DNA from: Herbidospora solisilvae
GTDB lineage: Bacteria > Actinomycetota > Actinomycetes > Streptosporangiales > Streptosporangiaceae
NCBI RefSeq assembly: GCF_009901565.1
Contig: NZ_WXEW01000014.1
Location: forward strand, 1-64,000
DNA length: 64,000 bases
Direction of reading: 5' to 3'
A program made the translations under genes and the position numbers. Positions 42,703 through 51,017 of this stretch are shown here, one piece after another (the first letter of the stretch is position 1; each line of letters opens with the position of its first letter). The notes below the pieces were generated by a model. It had not been told where the DNA came from. It did not search any database and saw only the letters and a program-made list of their open reading frames with translations.

Positions 42703-43902
42703 CTAGGTGGCGATTTCTGGTGAAGCCTCCCTGCGCCGCGCCCTGCGGGCGCAGACGACGATCACCGCGACACTGCCACCTGCCCCGATGAGCCCGGCGG
42801 CGCCCGCCGCGCCGTAAAGGGTGATCATCCGGCGGTCGCGCTGGACCATCGCGATCGGCTCGGGCGAGGCGGTGGAGAAGGGGCGGTCGGGATCGTGGGC
42901 CTCCTTCCCGGAGGCCGTCGGTCTATGCCCGGCGAGCCGGGCGGCGGCGGCCAGCGCGCGGCCGGCGTTCACCACGCCGAAGCCGGTGCCGGTGTTGTAG
43001 CCGGCGCCCTTGGGTGCGACGGCGGAGCCGGCGAGCGCCTGGGCCACCAGCGCGGGCGACATCTTCGGATATTTCGCTTTTATCAAAGCGGCCACACCCG
43101 ACACCAGAGCCGTCGCCTGCGACGTGCCCCGGCCGACCCAGTATTCGTCGCCGGGCCCGGCGCCCAGGATGTCGACCCCCGGCGCGGCCAGCATCACCGA
43201 GGCGTTGCGGGTGGAGAAGAAGGCCCTCTGCATCGTTCCGGTCACCGCCGCGACCGAGATCACCCCGGGCAGCGAGGCCGGGTAGGAGTAGTGGCCCCCG
43301 GTGTCTTCGGCGCCGTCGTTCCCGGCCGCCGCGACCAGCACCACGTTGTTCGAGATCGCGTACGCCACCGCCGCGCGGTCGTCCTCCGTCGCGGCGCCCT
43401 TGGCGATCGACAGGTTGATCACGTCGGCGCCCTCTTCGACGGCGTAGCGGATGCCCTTGGCCATCACGCCCTCGTAGCGCTCGTCCATGTTGAACGTCTT
43501 GAAGCCCGGCTCGTCGTCTTCGAGGATCACCCGGACCGACAGGATCCCGGCCTCCGGGGCGACCCCGACCACGCCGTCCCGCCCGCCGGGACCGTGGCCG
43601 TGCCCGGCGATGAGGGAGGCCATGTAGGTGCCGTGCAGCCGCTGGGGCCGCACGCCGGACGGGTTGGCGCCCTTGGTGAAGTCGCGGCCCACCCGGACCG
43701 ACCCGGCGAGGTCGCGGTGGCCGGGGTCGACGCCCGAGTCGAGCACGGCCACCAAGACGCCGTCGCCCTTGGTCTCGCGCCAGGCCCGCTCGATGCCGAT
43801 CATGCCGAGCGCCCCGGTCTGCCCGCCCCGCACGCCGTCGGCGTAGGCCGGGACGGCGAGGAAGAGCAGCGGGAGCGCCGCCGCGAGGGCCCGGATCAGC
43901 AC
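42703..43902 (-). CDS. Secreted S8 serine peptidase, mycosin-like, active
   Basis: The 399-aa protein has a signal peptide (ending AYA), the subtilase triad D55 (VAVLDSGVD), H90 (LHGTYMASL) and S261 (GTSQATALVSG) with oxyanion N195, and a C-terminal membrane helix followed by RRARRRE. This is the layout of type VII secretion mycosins, but no ESX gene is visible here. It should act at the outer face of the membrane. GTG at 43902 overlaps the upstream stop in GTGCTGA, the same arrangement as its dead paralogue. Confidence 0.93.
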   Translation of the reverse strand: MLIRALAAALPLLFLAVPAYADGVRGGQTGALGMIGIERAWRETKGDGVLVAVLDSGVDPGHRDLAGSVRVGRDFTKGANPSGVRPQRLHGTYMASLIAGHGHGPGGRDGVVGVAPEAGILSVRVILEDDEPGFKTFNMDERYEGVMAKGIRYAVEEGADVINLSIAKGAATEDDRAAVAYAISNNVVLVAAAGNDGAEDTGGHYSYPASLPGVISVAAVTGTMQRAFFSTRNASVMLAAPGVDILGAGPGDEYWVGRGTSQATALVSGVAALIKAKYPKMSPALVAQALAGSAVAPKGAGYNTGTGFGVVNAGRALAAAARLAGHRPTASGKEAHDPDRPFSTASPEPIAMVQRDRRMITLYGAAGAAGLIGAGGSVAVIVVCARRARRREASPEIAT

Positions 43903-44615
43903 AGGAAGCCCTCCGACTCGCAGGTCGCCCGCGCGGGCACGACGAGACCGCGGGCGATCTGCTCCGACAACTCGTCGGTGAAGGTGAACATCGAGGTCAG
44001 CGGGCGGCCCAGAGCCTTGGCGGGGCGGCCGTCCGCCTGCCCGGCGGTGACCATCACGAGATAGGGGCCGGCCCGGTGGTAGGTGCCGTACTGGCGACCG
44101 GCGGCGGTGAACCGCTCGGTGGCGGTCTTGGCGAAGGTCAGGGGGCGCAGGCCCGGCGAGGGGCGGTGTTCGCGGGGCAGCGCGGTGGTGGCGGCCATCA
44201 CGGCGGCGGAATCGCGGAAGGCGGCCACCCCGATGGTGACCACGACGCCCTCGACGGCGTCGAGATAGGTGGCGCGGATGAGGCCGCGGCACCCGGCCTC
44301 GTCCATGGGAGCACGAAGCGCGGCGTCGACGGCGCGCGCGCAGTCGGTCTCGGGGCCGATGCCGACCCGGCGGGCCACCTCACGGCCACCCTGCTCGGAG
44401 GTGTAGGCGAGCCGTTCGGGGAAGATCTTGCCGGCCGGCCAGGTGCGCCAGCGGCGGGCCAGCTCCTCGGCCGCGGCGGCGCGGCGTTCCTGTTTGGTGG
44501 GGCCACGGGTCAGCTCGGTCATCGCCGAACTGACCCCCACCCCCGCGACGACCGCGCAGCTCACCGTGAGGGCCGACGCCACGACGAGCGCCGGCCAACT
44601 GCGTCTTTCCGTCAC
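43896..44615 (-). CDS. One-TM extracytoplasmic protein, partner of S8 peptidase
   Basis: The 239-aa protein has a short N-terminus, one hydrophobic helix (about 9-30) and an extracytoplasmic domain. It is a paralogue of the 41817-42650 protein with a similar cysteine pattern. It heads the two-gene module with the active peptidase and may be its substrate, inhibitor or anchor. No family name can be given. It is separated by 32 bp from the end of moeZ, which reads the same way but lies upstream of this module's neighbour. Confidence 0.78.
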   Translation of the reverse strand: MTERRSWPALVVASALTVSCAVVAGVGVSSAMTELTRGPTKQERRAAAAEELARRWRTWPAGKIFPERLAYTSEQGGREVARRVGIGPETDCARAVDAALRAPMDEAGCRGLIRATYLDAVEGVVVTIGVAAFRDSAAVMAATTALPREHRPSPGLRPLTFAKTATERFTAAGRQYGTYHRAGPYLVMVTAGQADGRPAKALGRPLTSMFTFTDELSEQIARGLVVPARATCESEGFLC

Positions 44616-44647
44616 GGACCGACTGTAACCGGGCCAGATGGGTCGTA

Positions 44648-45829
44648 TCAGTAAGTCGGCTGAGACGGGTCTACCGTCTTGACCCAGCTCAGCACGCCTC
44701 CACCCACGTGGACGGCGTCGGCGAACCCGGCGCTCTTCAGCACCGCGAGCACCTCGGCCGAGCGCGCGCCCGACTTGCAGTGCAGCACGATCTTCTTGTC
44801 CTGCGGCATCTTCTCCAGGGCCGAGCCGTTGAGGAACTCGCCCTTGGGGATCAGCGTCGCGCCGGGGATGCTGACGATTTCGTACTCGCCCGGCTCACGG
44901 ACGTCGACGAGGTAGATGTTCTCGCCGTCGTCCTGCCACTTCTTGAGCTCGAGCGCGGTGATCGTGGACCCCTGCGCGGCCGCCTGGGCCTCGTCGGAGA
45001 CCACGCCGCAGAACGCCTCGTAGTCGTCGAGCAGCGCGGTGACCGTGGGGTTCTTGCCGCACAACACGCACTCGGGGTCCTTGCGGACCTTGACGTCGCG
45101 GTACTTCATCTCCAGCGCGTCGTAGATCATCAGACGGCCCACCAGCGGGTCGCCGATGCCGGTCAGCAGCTTGATGGCCTCGTTGACCTGGATCGAGCCG
45201 ATCGAGGCGCAGAGCACGCCGAGCACGCCGCCCTCGGCGCAGGAGGGCACCATGCCGGGAGGCGGGGGCTCCGGGTAGAGGCAGCGGTAGCAGGGACCGT
45301 GCTCGGCCCAGAAGACGCTGGCCTGGCCGTCGAAGCGGTAGATCGAGCCCCACACGTAGGGCTTGCCCAGCAGCACCGCCGCGTCGTTGACCATGTAGCG
45401 GGTGGCGAAGTTGTCGGTGCCGTCGACGATCAGGTCGTAGCCCGAGAAGATGTCCATCACGTTGTCGGTGGTGAGGGCCACGTTGTGGATCACCACATTG
45501 ACGAGCGGGTTGATCTCGCGCACGGTCGCCGCGGCCGACTCGGCCTTGAGGCGGCCGACGTCGGACTGGCCGTGGATGATCTGGCGCTGCAGGTTCGACT
45601 CGTCGACCACGTCGAAGTCGATGATGCCGAGCGTGCCCACGCCCGCCGCGGCCAGGTACATCAGAGCCGGGGAACCGAGGCCGCCCGCGCCCACACACAG
45701 GACCTTGGCGTTCTTCAGCCGCTTCTGCCCGGTCATCCCGACGTCGGGGATGATCAGGTGGCGCGAGTAGCGGCGCACCTCGTCGACGGTGAGCTCGGGG
45801 GCCGGCTCGACCAGCGGTGGCAACGACAC
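44648..45829 (-). CDS. moeZ: Adenylyltransferase/sulfurtransferase MoeZ
   Basis: The 393-aa protein joins an E1-like MoeB domain (GAGGLGSPALMYLAAAGVG, DNFATRYMVND, zinc CYRC and CVLC pairs) to a rhodanese domain with the active-site loop CKSGARS. MoeZ adenylates and sulfurates ubiquitin-like sulfur carriers such as MoaD2, ThiS and CysO. It thus serves molybdopterin, thiamine and cysteine pathways and other thiolation steps. GTG at 45829 follows GGGAGTG. It fits with moaE at 6303-6725. Confidence 0.95.
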   Translation of the reverse strand: MSLPPLVEPAPELTVDEVRRYSRHLIIPDVGMTGQKRLKNAKVLCVGAGGLGSPALMYLAAAGVGTLGIIDFDVVDESNLQRQIIHGQSDVGRLKAESAAATVREINPLVNVVIHNVALTTDNVMDIFSGYDLIVDGTDNFATRYMVNDAAVLLGKPYVWGSIYRFDGQASVFWAEHGPCYRCLYPEPPPPGMVPSCAEGGVLGVLCASIGSIQVNEAIKLLTGIGDPLVGRLMIYDALEMKYRDVKVRKDPECVLCGKNPTVTALLDDYEAFCGVVSDEAQAAAQGSTITALELKKWQDDGENIYLVDVREPGEYEIVSIPGATLIPKGEFLNGSALEKMPQDKKIVLHCKSGARSAEVLAVLKSAGFADAVHVGGGVLSWVKTVDPSQPTY

Positions 45830-45894
45830 AGTTCCACTCCCGTTTCAGGGCGTTTGAGGGTAAGGCTCGCGCCCCCGGAGGGGCACGCTCCACA

Positions 45895-46818
45895 TCACAA
45901 CCTAACCGGCGCGTCCGCGCATTCCCGAATCAGCGCACGGGCCTCGCGGGCGACGATCTGAGGCGACTCCATCTGGGCCACGTGGCCCGCCCACGGCAGC
46001 GTCACGATGCGGACGTCCCGGAAGGCGCGCGAAGCGCGGGCGGCCATGCGCGCGTCGACGATGCGGTCGCGGCGCCCGTGGATGACCAGGGTGGGGGCCT
46101 CGACCCGGGCCGCCTCACGCCAGAGGTCGGGCCGGAAGTACTCGCGCACGATGCCCCGGGCCGAACCGATCATGGCCGAGGCGGAGTAGGGCAGGTCGTC
46201 ACGGCGGCGCAGTTCCTCGATCGCGGCCGCCAGCCGGTCGGGGTGCACGCAGCCGAGGTCGCCGTAACACATGGAGATGGTGGCCTGGATGCGCTTCTCC
46301 GGCGGCACGACCACCGACATCCGCCGCACCACGAACTCGGCCACGCCGGGCACCGCCGACAGCGCCACCCGCGCCGGGCCCACCCGGGGCAGCAGGTCGG
46401 GCATCGCCGGCGAGACCAGCGTCAGGGACTTCACCAGATCGGGACGCCACGCCGCCACCCGTACGGACACCGCCCCGCCCAGCGAGTTGCCGAACAGGTG
46501 GACCGGCCCGCCCACCCATTCGATGAACCGCACCATGGCCCGCGCGTGGGCGGACACCGAATAGTCGCGGTCTTCGGGCTCGGGTGACCACCCGGCGCCC
46601 GGCAGGTCGGGGGCGAACGTGCGCACCTGCTCTTTGAGCAGGTCGGACAGGTCGGTCCAGTTGGTCGCCGAGCCCGCCAGACCGTGGATCATCACGGCCT
46701 TCTCCCGGGGCCCGTCAGGCGTAAATCGGTAATTAAGCCGCAGATCGCCAAGATCGACCCGGTCACTCGGCCAGTCGGGCACCGGGCCCGGAATCTCCGG
46801 GGAAATCGGGTTTGTCAC
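45895..46818 (-). CDS. Alpha/beta hydrolase
   Basis: The 307-aa cytoplasmic protein has the hydrolase core: MIHGLAGSATNW for the oxyanion loop, the nucleophile elbow FGNSLGG, LVIHGRRDRIVD with the acidic residue and PWAGHVAQMESP with the catalytic His. The family includes esterases and C-C hydrolases. The mycobacterial locus has a lipase gene (lipV) at a similar position, but direct equivalence is not shown. It lies upstream of moeZ on the same strand, 65 bp away. Confidence 0.88.
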   Translation of the reverse strand: MTNPISPEIPGPVPDWPSDRVDLGDLRLNYRFTPDGPREKAVMIHGLAGSATNWTDLSDLLKEQVRTFAPDLPGAGWSPEPEDRDYSVSAHARAMVRFIEWVGGPVHLFGNSLGGAVSVRVAAWRPDLVKSLTLVSPAMPDLLPRVGPARVALSAVPGVAEFVVRRMSVVVPPEKRIQATISMCYGDLGCVHPDRLAAAIEELRRRDDLPYSASAMIGSARGIVREYFRPDLWREAARVEAPTLVIHGRRDRIVDARMAARASRAFRDVRIVTLPWAGHVAQMESPQIVAREARALIRECADAPVRL

Positions 46819-46903
46819 GCCACGTCCTCCCGCCGTTTACGGACAATCCACCCCATCGTACTCCATGGCTACGCTAAGTGACCGCAAAAGCCCGATACTG
46901 CCC

Positions 46904-46920
46904 GTTTTGTCACGCAGAGT
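46904..46920 (+). promoter_or_regulatory. Motif shared with the next secreted-protein gene, copy 1
   Basis: GTTTTGTCACGCAGAGT lies 46 nt upstream of the His-rich protein start. A near copy, differing at two positions, is at 47635-47651 upstream of a second secreted protein. The GTCAC core resembles MtrA-type sites, but this is only an inference. Confidence 0.5.
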
Positions 46921-46966
46921 GAGGACATAACACGATCAGGCACCAGCCAATCACAAGGAGTAATTG

Positions 46967-47545
46967 ATGCAGCTCAAGAAGCTCGCCAGCACCCTGGCTA
47001 CCGCCGCCCTCGTCGGCGGCGGCGCCGTCCTCGCCCTCGCGACTCCCGCCGCCGCCGACGGCGGTGGCTACGAGTGGTCGGGTGACGACTGGGGCCACGG
47101 CCACCACGGCCACCACGGTCACCACCACTTCCACAACCACACCTGCGTCTTCAAGGTGCGGCACGGCTCGCACCACGCCGACCCGAAGCTGCACCACGGC
47201 GCCTTCCCGGCGGGCCGCTTCCGGCACTACATCCGGGTCTACCACCGCCCGTGGCACCGTAGCCGGATCGTCGGCTACCTGCACGCCGGCGGCTACACCA
47301 TCGGCAAGTGCCACCCGGTCCGCGGCCACCACCACGGCGGCGGCGGCTGGGGCGGCGGCTGGGACGGCGACGGCGGCGGCGACTGGGGCGGCGACGGCGA
47401 CGGCGGCGGCTGGGGCCACGGCTTCCACGGCGGCCACCACTTCCACAAGGTCAAGTCGCACTTCAAGCGTCACCGCTGGAGCCCGCGCACCGGCTTCACG
47501 GAGGGCTGGCACCTCCACAAGCAGTACCGCTGGCACCGCAACTAG
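46967..47545 (+). CDS. Secreted His/Gly-rich protein
   Basis: The 192-aa protein has a Sec signal peptide (ending PAAADG, about residue 30). The mature part has about 33 histidines, many in runs such as HGHHGHHGHHHFHNH, plus a GGGWGGGWDGDGGG segment and two cysteines. The middle (residues 60-115) looks like a small folded domain. Such richness in His suggests metal binding outside the cell, but there is no direct proof. ATG at 46967 has AAGGAG 8 nt upstream. No relative with known function is recognised. Confidence 0.75.
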   Translation: MQLKKLASTLATAALVGGGAVLALATPAAADGGGYEWSGDDWGHGHHGHHGHHHFHNHTCVFKVRHGSHHADPKLHHGAFPAGRFRHYIRVYHRPWHRSRIVGYLHAGGYTIGKCHPVRGHHHGGGGWGGGWDGDGGGDWGGDGDGGGWGHGFHGGHHFHKVKSHFKRHRWSPRTGFTEGWHLHKQYRWHRN

Positions 47546-47598
47546 CAGGACCTGATCACGGAATGACCTGAGTGGTCTTCTGAGATCCCGGCGACGAT

Positions 47599-47638
47599 CG
47601 TGCCGCGATGACTCCGGTCATCGCGGCACGTTTCGTTT
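47599..47638 (+). terminator. Intrinsic-type terminator after His-rich gene
   Basis: CGTGCCGCGATGAC (47599-47612) pairs perfectly with GTCATCGCGGCACG (47617-47630) around a TCCG loop and is followed by TTTCGTTT. It separates the two secreted-protein genes. Confidence 0.85.
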
Positions 47639-47651
47639 GGTCACGCAGGGT
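47635..47651 (+). promoter_or_regulatory. Motif shared with the His-rich gene, copy 2
   Basis: GTTTGGTCACGCAGGGT is 38 nt upstream of the small secreted protein and matches copy 1 at 46904-46920 in 15 of 17 positions. It starts in the tail of the preceding terminator and is followed by TTATCAC. Confidence 0.5.
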
Positions 47652-47689
47652 TATCACCCAGAGGATCGTATTGATTACTGGGAGTGATG

Positions 47690-48031
47690 ATGAGAACCCG
47701 TCTGACTGGTATCGCCGTCGCGGCGGCCCTTGCCTCCGGCACCCTCGTGACCGCGGCGGCGTCCCCCGCGGACGCGGAGGCCTGCTCGTATCAGCTCATG
47801 AGGGGCGCCAAGAGCATGTTCAACGCGGCCGCCCCGGTCCACACGGCGCCCGACGTCAAGAGCAAGATCATTGACGACCTCTACAACCTCGGCGACTTCA
47901 TCACCGGCAGTTGCCTGCTCTACGGCGAGGACAAGAGGTGGCGCCGCGTCGTCGGCGTCGGCAACGGCCGCGCGGGCTACGCCCAGAACATCTACCTGAG
48001 GCGAGGCAACAAGTTCGAGCTCGACTACTGA
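47690..48031 (+). CDS. Small secreted protein, SH3-like
   Basis: The 113-aa protein has a signal peptide (ending ASPADA) and a small beta-rich domain with two cysteines (one near the mature N-terminus and one in GSCLLYG) that could pair. The pattern VHTAPDVKSKIIDDLYNLGDFI and YAQNIYLR resembles bacterial SH3 domains that bind peptidoglycan or other ligands. ATG at 47690 has GGGAG 5 nt upstream; ATG at 47687 and GTG at 47684 are too close. Convergent with ku, 13 bp away. Confidence 0.78.
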   Translation: MRTRLTGIAVAAALASGTLVTAAASPADAEACSYQLMRGAKSMFNAAAPVHTAPDVKSKIIDDLYNLGDFITGSCLLYGEDKRWRRVVGVGNGRAGYAQNIYLRRGNKFELDY

Positions 48032-48044
48032 CGCACGGCCGTCA

Positions 48045-48875
48045 CTAGGCGGTCTTGCGGGCCTTCTTCTTGGGCTCCGCCTTCTTCTTCTGGGCGCCCT
48101 CACGCTCGCGCTTCGCGGCGTCGACGCTGGCCCGCAGGGCGGCCATGAGGTCGACGGCGGGGCCCGCCTCGGCCGGCGCCTCGGCCGGCACGACCTCGCG
48201 CCCGGCCACCTTGGCGTCGATGACCTCCTGGAGCGCCTCTCTGTACGCGTCCTTGTACTCGCCCGGGTCGAAGTCGGCCACCATCGTCTCGATCAGCGAC
48301 TCGGCCATCTTGAGCTCCTGCGGGCGCAGGTCGATGTCCTCGTCGAGGAACGCGAAGTCGGCGGTACGCACCTCGTCGGGCCAGAGCATCGTCTCCAGGA
48401 CGAAGATCCCCTCACGCACCCGCAGGGTGGCCAGCGACTCGCGCTGGCGCAGCGCGACCTTCACGATCGCGACCTGGCCCGACCGCTCCAGGGCGTCGCG
48501 CAGCAGCACATAGGGCTTCGCGCCCTGGGCGTCGGGCTCCAGGTAGTAGGACTTGGCGAAGTAGATGGGGTCGATCTGCTCCACGGGGGTGAACTGGAGG
48601 ACGTCGATGCGGCGGGAACTCGACAGCGGCAGGTCGGCGAAGTCGTCGTCAGTCAGCACCACCATGTCGCCGGTGGGCAGTTCGTAGCCCTTGGCGATGT
48701 CGGCGTAGGCGACCTCTTCCCCGTCGACGGTGCACACGCGCTTGTACCGGATACGGCCGCCGTCCTCCCGGTGGACCTGGTGGAAGGAGACGTCCTTCTG
48801 CTCCGTCGCCGAGTAGAGCTTCACGGGGATCGTCACCAGGCCGAACGAGATGGCGCCCTTCCAGATGCTGCGCAT
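48045..48875 (-). CDS. ku: Non-homologous end-joining protein Ku
   Basis: The 276-aa protein opens with MRSIWKGAISFGLVTIPVK, the conserved Ku start, and continues with HREDGGRIRYKRVC, YFAKSYYLEP and the beta-barrel and arm regions of bacterial Ku. The C-terminal tail is Lys-rich (KKKAEPKKKARK) and should contact DNA. The homodimer binds double-strand ends and recruits LigD-type enzymes. ATG at 48875 is preferred to upstream frames (to 48911). It is divergent from the ligase and polymerase genes. Confidence 0.96.
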   Translation of the reverse strand: MRSIWKGAISFGLVTIPVKLYSATEQKDVSFHQVHREDGGRIRYKRVCTVDGEEVAYADIAKGYELPTGDMVVLTDDDFADLPLSSSRRIDVLQFTPVEQIDPIYFAKSYYLEPDAQGAKPYVLLRDALERSGQVAIVKVALRQRESLATLRVREGIFVLETMLWPDEVRTADFAFLDEDIDLRPQELKMAESLIETMVADFDPGEYKDAYREALQEVIDAKVAGREVVPAEAPAEAGPAVDLMAALRASVDAAKREREGAQKKKAEPKKKARKTA

Positions 48876-48952
48876 AGCCACATTCTCGTCTCTGTGTTCG
48901 AATACCGCCATGTCGGGATTCAGATGACTTACCTAATGGGCACATACCCCCT

Positions 48953-49882
48953 GTGGCACTGCCATACCCGGTCGAACCGATGCTCGCCGTACCCGGCCCG
49001 CTGCCGTCGGACGGCGCCCACTACGTGCTCGAGGTCAAGTGGGACGGCATCCGGGTGATCGCCTACCTGGAGGGCTCCCCGCGGCTGTTCGGCCGCAAGG
49101 GCGTCGACGTCACCGGGCGCTACCCCGAGGTCAGCCGCCTGGAGGTGCCCGGCCACTCGGTCGTGCTCGACGGGGAGGTCGTCGCGTTCGACCACGACGG
49201 GAAGCCGTCGTTCGAGCTGATCCAGCGGCGCATGCACGTCGGCGACCCCGGCGCCCACGGGCTGCTGCGGGCGGTGCCGGTGACGTACATGCCCTTCGAC
49301 CTGCTCGCCCTCGACGGCGAGGCGCTGCTCGACCGGCCCTACCACGAGCGGCGGCGACGGCTGGAGTCACTCGGCATCACGGTCGCCCCCACCTTCCCGT
49401 GCCACCCCGACGTCGTGGCCGCCACCAAGGAGCAGGGGCTCGAAGGGGTGGTCGCCAAGCACGTCGACTCGCGTTATCGGCCGGGCACCCGGTCACCCTG
49501 GTGGGTCAAGGTGAAGAACGTGACCGAACGCGAGGTCGTCATCGGCGGCTGGCGGCCGGGCAGGGGCCGAAGATCGGGCGGCATCGGGTCGCTGCTGATG
49601 GGGGCCTTCGGCCCCGACGGCTTCGTCTTCCTGGGTCATGTCGGCACGGGGTTCAGCGACGCCGCCCTCGACGAGCTCTACACGCTGCTCGCACCGCTGG
49701 AGATCCCGCGCAGCGCGTACACGAGAGAACTGCCCAGGGAGATCGCCAGAGACGCGCGCTGGGTGCGCCCGGAACTCGTCGGCGAGGTCACCTACGCCAA
49801 CCAGACCACCGAGGGCCGCCTGCGCGCCCCCTCGTGGCGCGGCCTGCGCCCGGACAAGATCCCGGCGGAGGTACGGCTGTGA
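48953..49882 (+). CDS. ATP-dependent DNA ligase (LigD ligase domain, stand-alone)
   Basis: The 309-aa protein holds the nucleotidyl-transfer domain with catalytic K29 in EVKWDGIR, LDGEVVAF, GLEGVVAKH, WWVKVK, and an OB-fold domain. It matches the ligase part of LigD without polymerase or phosphoesterase. With Ku it seals double-strand breaks. GTG at 48953 has no ribosome binding site, and a TACCTA -10-like box lies about 20 nt upstream, so the mRNA may be nearly leaderless. It overlaps the polymerase gene by GTGA. Confidence 0.93.
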   Translation: MALPYPVEPMLAVPGPLPSDGAHYVLEVKWDGIRVIAYLEGSPRLFGRKGVDVTGRYPEVSRLEVPGHSVVLDGEVVAFDHDGKPSFELIQRRMHVGDPGAHGLLRAVPVTYMPFDLLALDGEALLDRPYHERRRRLESLGITVAPTFPCHPDVVAATKEQGLEGVVAKHVDSRYRPGTRSPWWVKVKNVTEREVVIGGWRPGRGRRSGGIGSLLMGAFGPDGFVFLGHVGTGFSDAALDELYTLLAPLEIPRSAYTRELPREIARDARWVRPELVGEVTYANQTTEGRLRAPSWRGLRPDKIPAEVRL

Positions 49883-50745
49883 AGAAGGTCCCCGTCCAGG
49901 TCGAGGGCCGTGACCTCGTGCTGAGCAACCTCGGCAAGACGCTCTACCCCGAGGCCGGGTTCACCAAGGCCGAGGTGATCGACTACTACACCCGCATCGC
50001 GCCGGTCCTGCTCCCCCATCTGCGCGGGCGGCCGCTGACCGTGAAGCGCTACCCGAACGGCGTCGGCGGAGCCTTCTTCTTCGAGAAGAACGCGCCCGCC
50101 CACACCCCTCCCTGGGTCCGCCGGGTACGTCTGCCCGTCCCCGGCAGCACCAAGGACCGCGAGACCATCGACTTCGCGATCGTCGACGACCTGCCGACGC
50201 TGGTCTACTACGCCAACCTGGCCGCCCTGGAACTGCACGTGCCCATGTGGCGGGTGTCGGACGACGGCGACCCCCTGCCCCCCGACCTGCTGGTCTTCGA
50301 CCTCGACCCGGGGGCCCCTGCGACGATCGTCGAGTGCTGCGAGGTGGCGCTGCTGCTGCGCGACACCCTGGGGGACGAGGGCCTCGACTGCTTCGCCAAG
50401 ACCAGCGGCAACAAGGGCATGCAGCTCCACGTGCCGTGGGACTCGGAGGTGAACACCTCGGAGTTCGCGAAGGTGGTCGCCGAACGGCTCGCCCGCCGGC
50501 ACGACTTCATCACCGCCGTGATGGCCCGGCGGGAACGCCCGGGAAAGGTGTTCATCGACTGGAGCCAGAACAACCCGGCCAAGACCACCGTCGCCGTCTA
50601 CTCCATGCGCGCCAACCCCCACCCGACCGTCTCCACCCCACTGACCTGGGAGGAGGTAGCCGATTGCGACCACCCCGACCAGCTCAGGTTCACCACGTCC
50701 GACGTGCTGGCGCGGGTCGAGGCGTCCGGAGACCTGTTCCCGTAG
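49879..50745 (+). CDS. LigD-type primase-polymerase (PolDom, stand-alone)
   Basis: The 288-aa protein has the archaeo-eukaryotic primase-like motifs of the LigD polymerase: DLDPG metal-binding acidic residues, KTSGNKGMQLHVP and IDWSQNNPAKTT. It adds ribonucleotides or fills gaps during end joining. GTG at 49879 overlaps the stop of the ligase, so both halves of a split LigD are made from one mRNA. No nuclease (phosphoesterase) domain is seen nearby. Confidence 0.94.
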   Translation: MKKVPVQVEGRDLVLSNLGKTLYPEAGFTKAEVIDYYTRIAPVLLPHLRGRPLTVKRYPNGVGGAFFFEKNAPAHTPPWVRRVRLPVPGSTKDRETIDFAIVDDLPTLVYYANLAALELHVPMWRVSDDGDPLPPDLLVFDLDPGAPATIVECCEVALLLRDTLGDEGLDCFAKTSGNKGMQLHVPWDSEVNTSEFAKVVAERLARRHDFITAVMARRERPGKVFIDWSQNNPAKTTVAVYSMRANPHPTVSTPLTWEEVADCDHPDQLRFTTSDVLARVEASGDLFP

Positions 50746-50767
50746 TGTGGGCCGAGAGGAGGACGCC

Positions 50768-50938
50768 ATGTCCGAGAAGAGCGAAGCCACCGAGGCCGAC
50801 GTCGCCGAGCAGAACCGCCCCCTCGACGACGAGCCCGAAGAGGACCCCTGGCCGGAGGATCTGCCCCTGGAGGCCGACCCGGCGGACACCGCCGACCAGA
50901 ACCGGGCATATGCCGACGATGAGGACGACTATCGCTGA
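50768..50938 (+). CDS. Small acidic protein, 56 aa
   Basis: The protein is very acidic (Asp/Glu over one third) with no hydrophobic core, so it is probably disordered. VAEQNRPL and TADQNRAY are two related AxQNR segments. ATG at 50768 follows GAGGAGG with good spacing. It is 22 nt after the polymerase gene and may be part of the end-joining operon, but the function is not known. Confidence 0.6.
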   Translation: MSEKSEATEADVAEQNRPLDDEPEEDPWPEDLPLEADPADTADQNRAYADDEDDYR

Positions 50939-51017
50939 CCTGGTGGCCCAGCCGTAGAATGTGGCCGCGGCCGAAGGCCACTTGATCAGAAGAGAAGCCC
51001 GTGCGCAAGGAGAGGCC

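Noticed and set aside
40696-44615. Type VII (ESX) secretion locus suggested by mycosin-like peptidases
   Set aside because: No EccB, EccC, EccD, EccE or WXG100 genes are present in the window.
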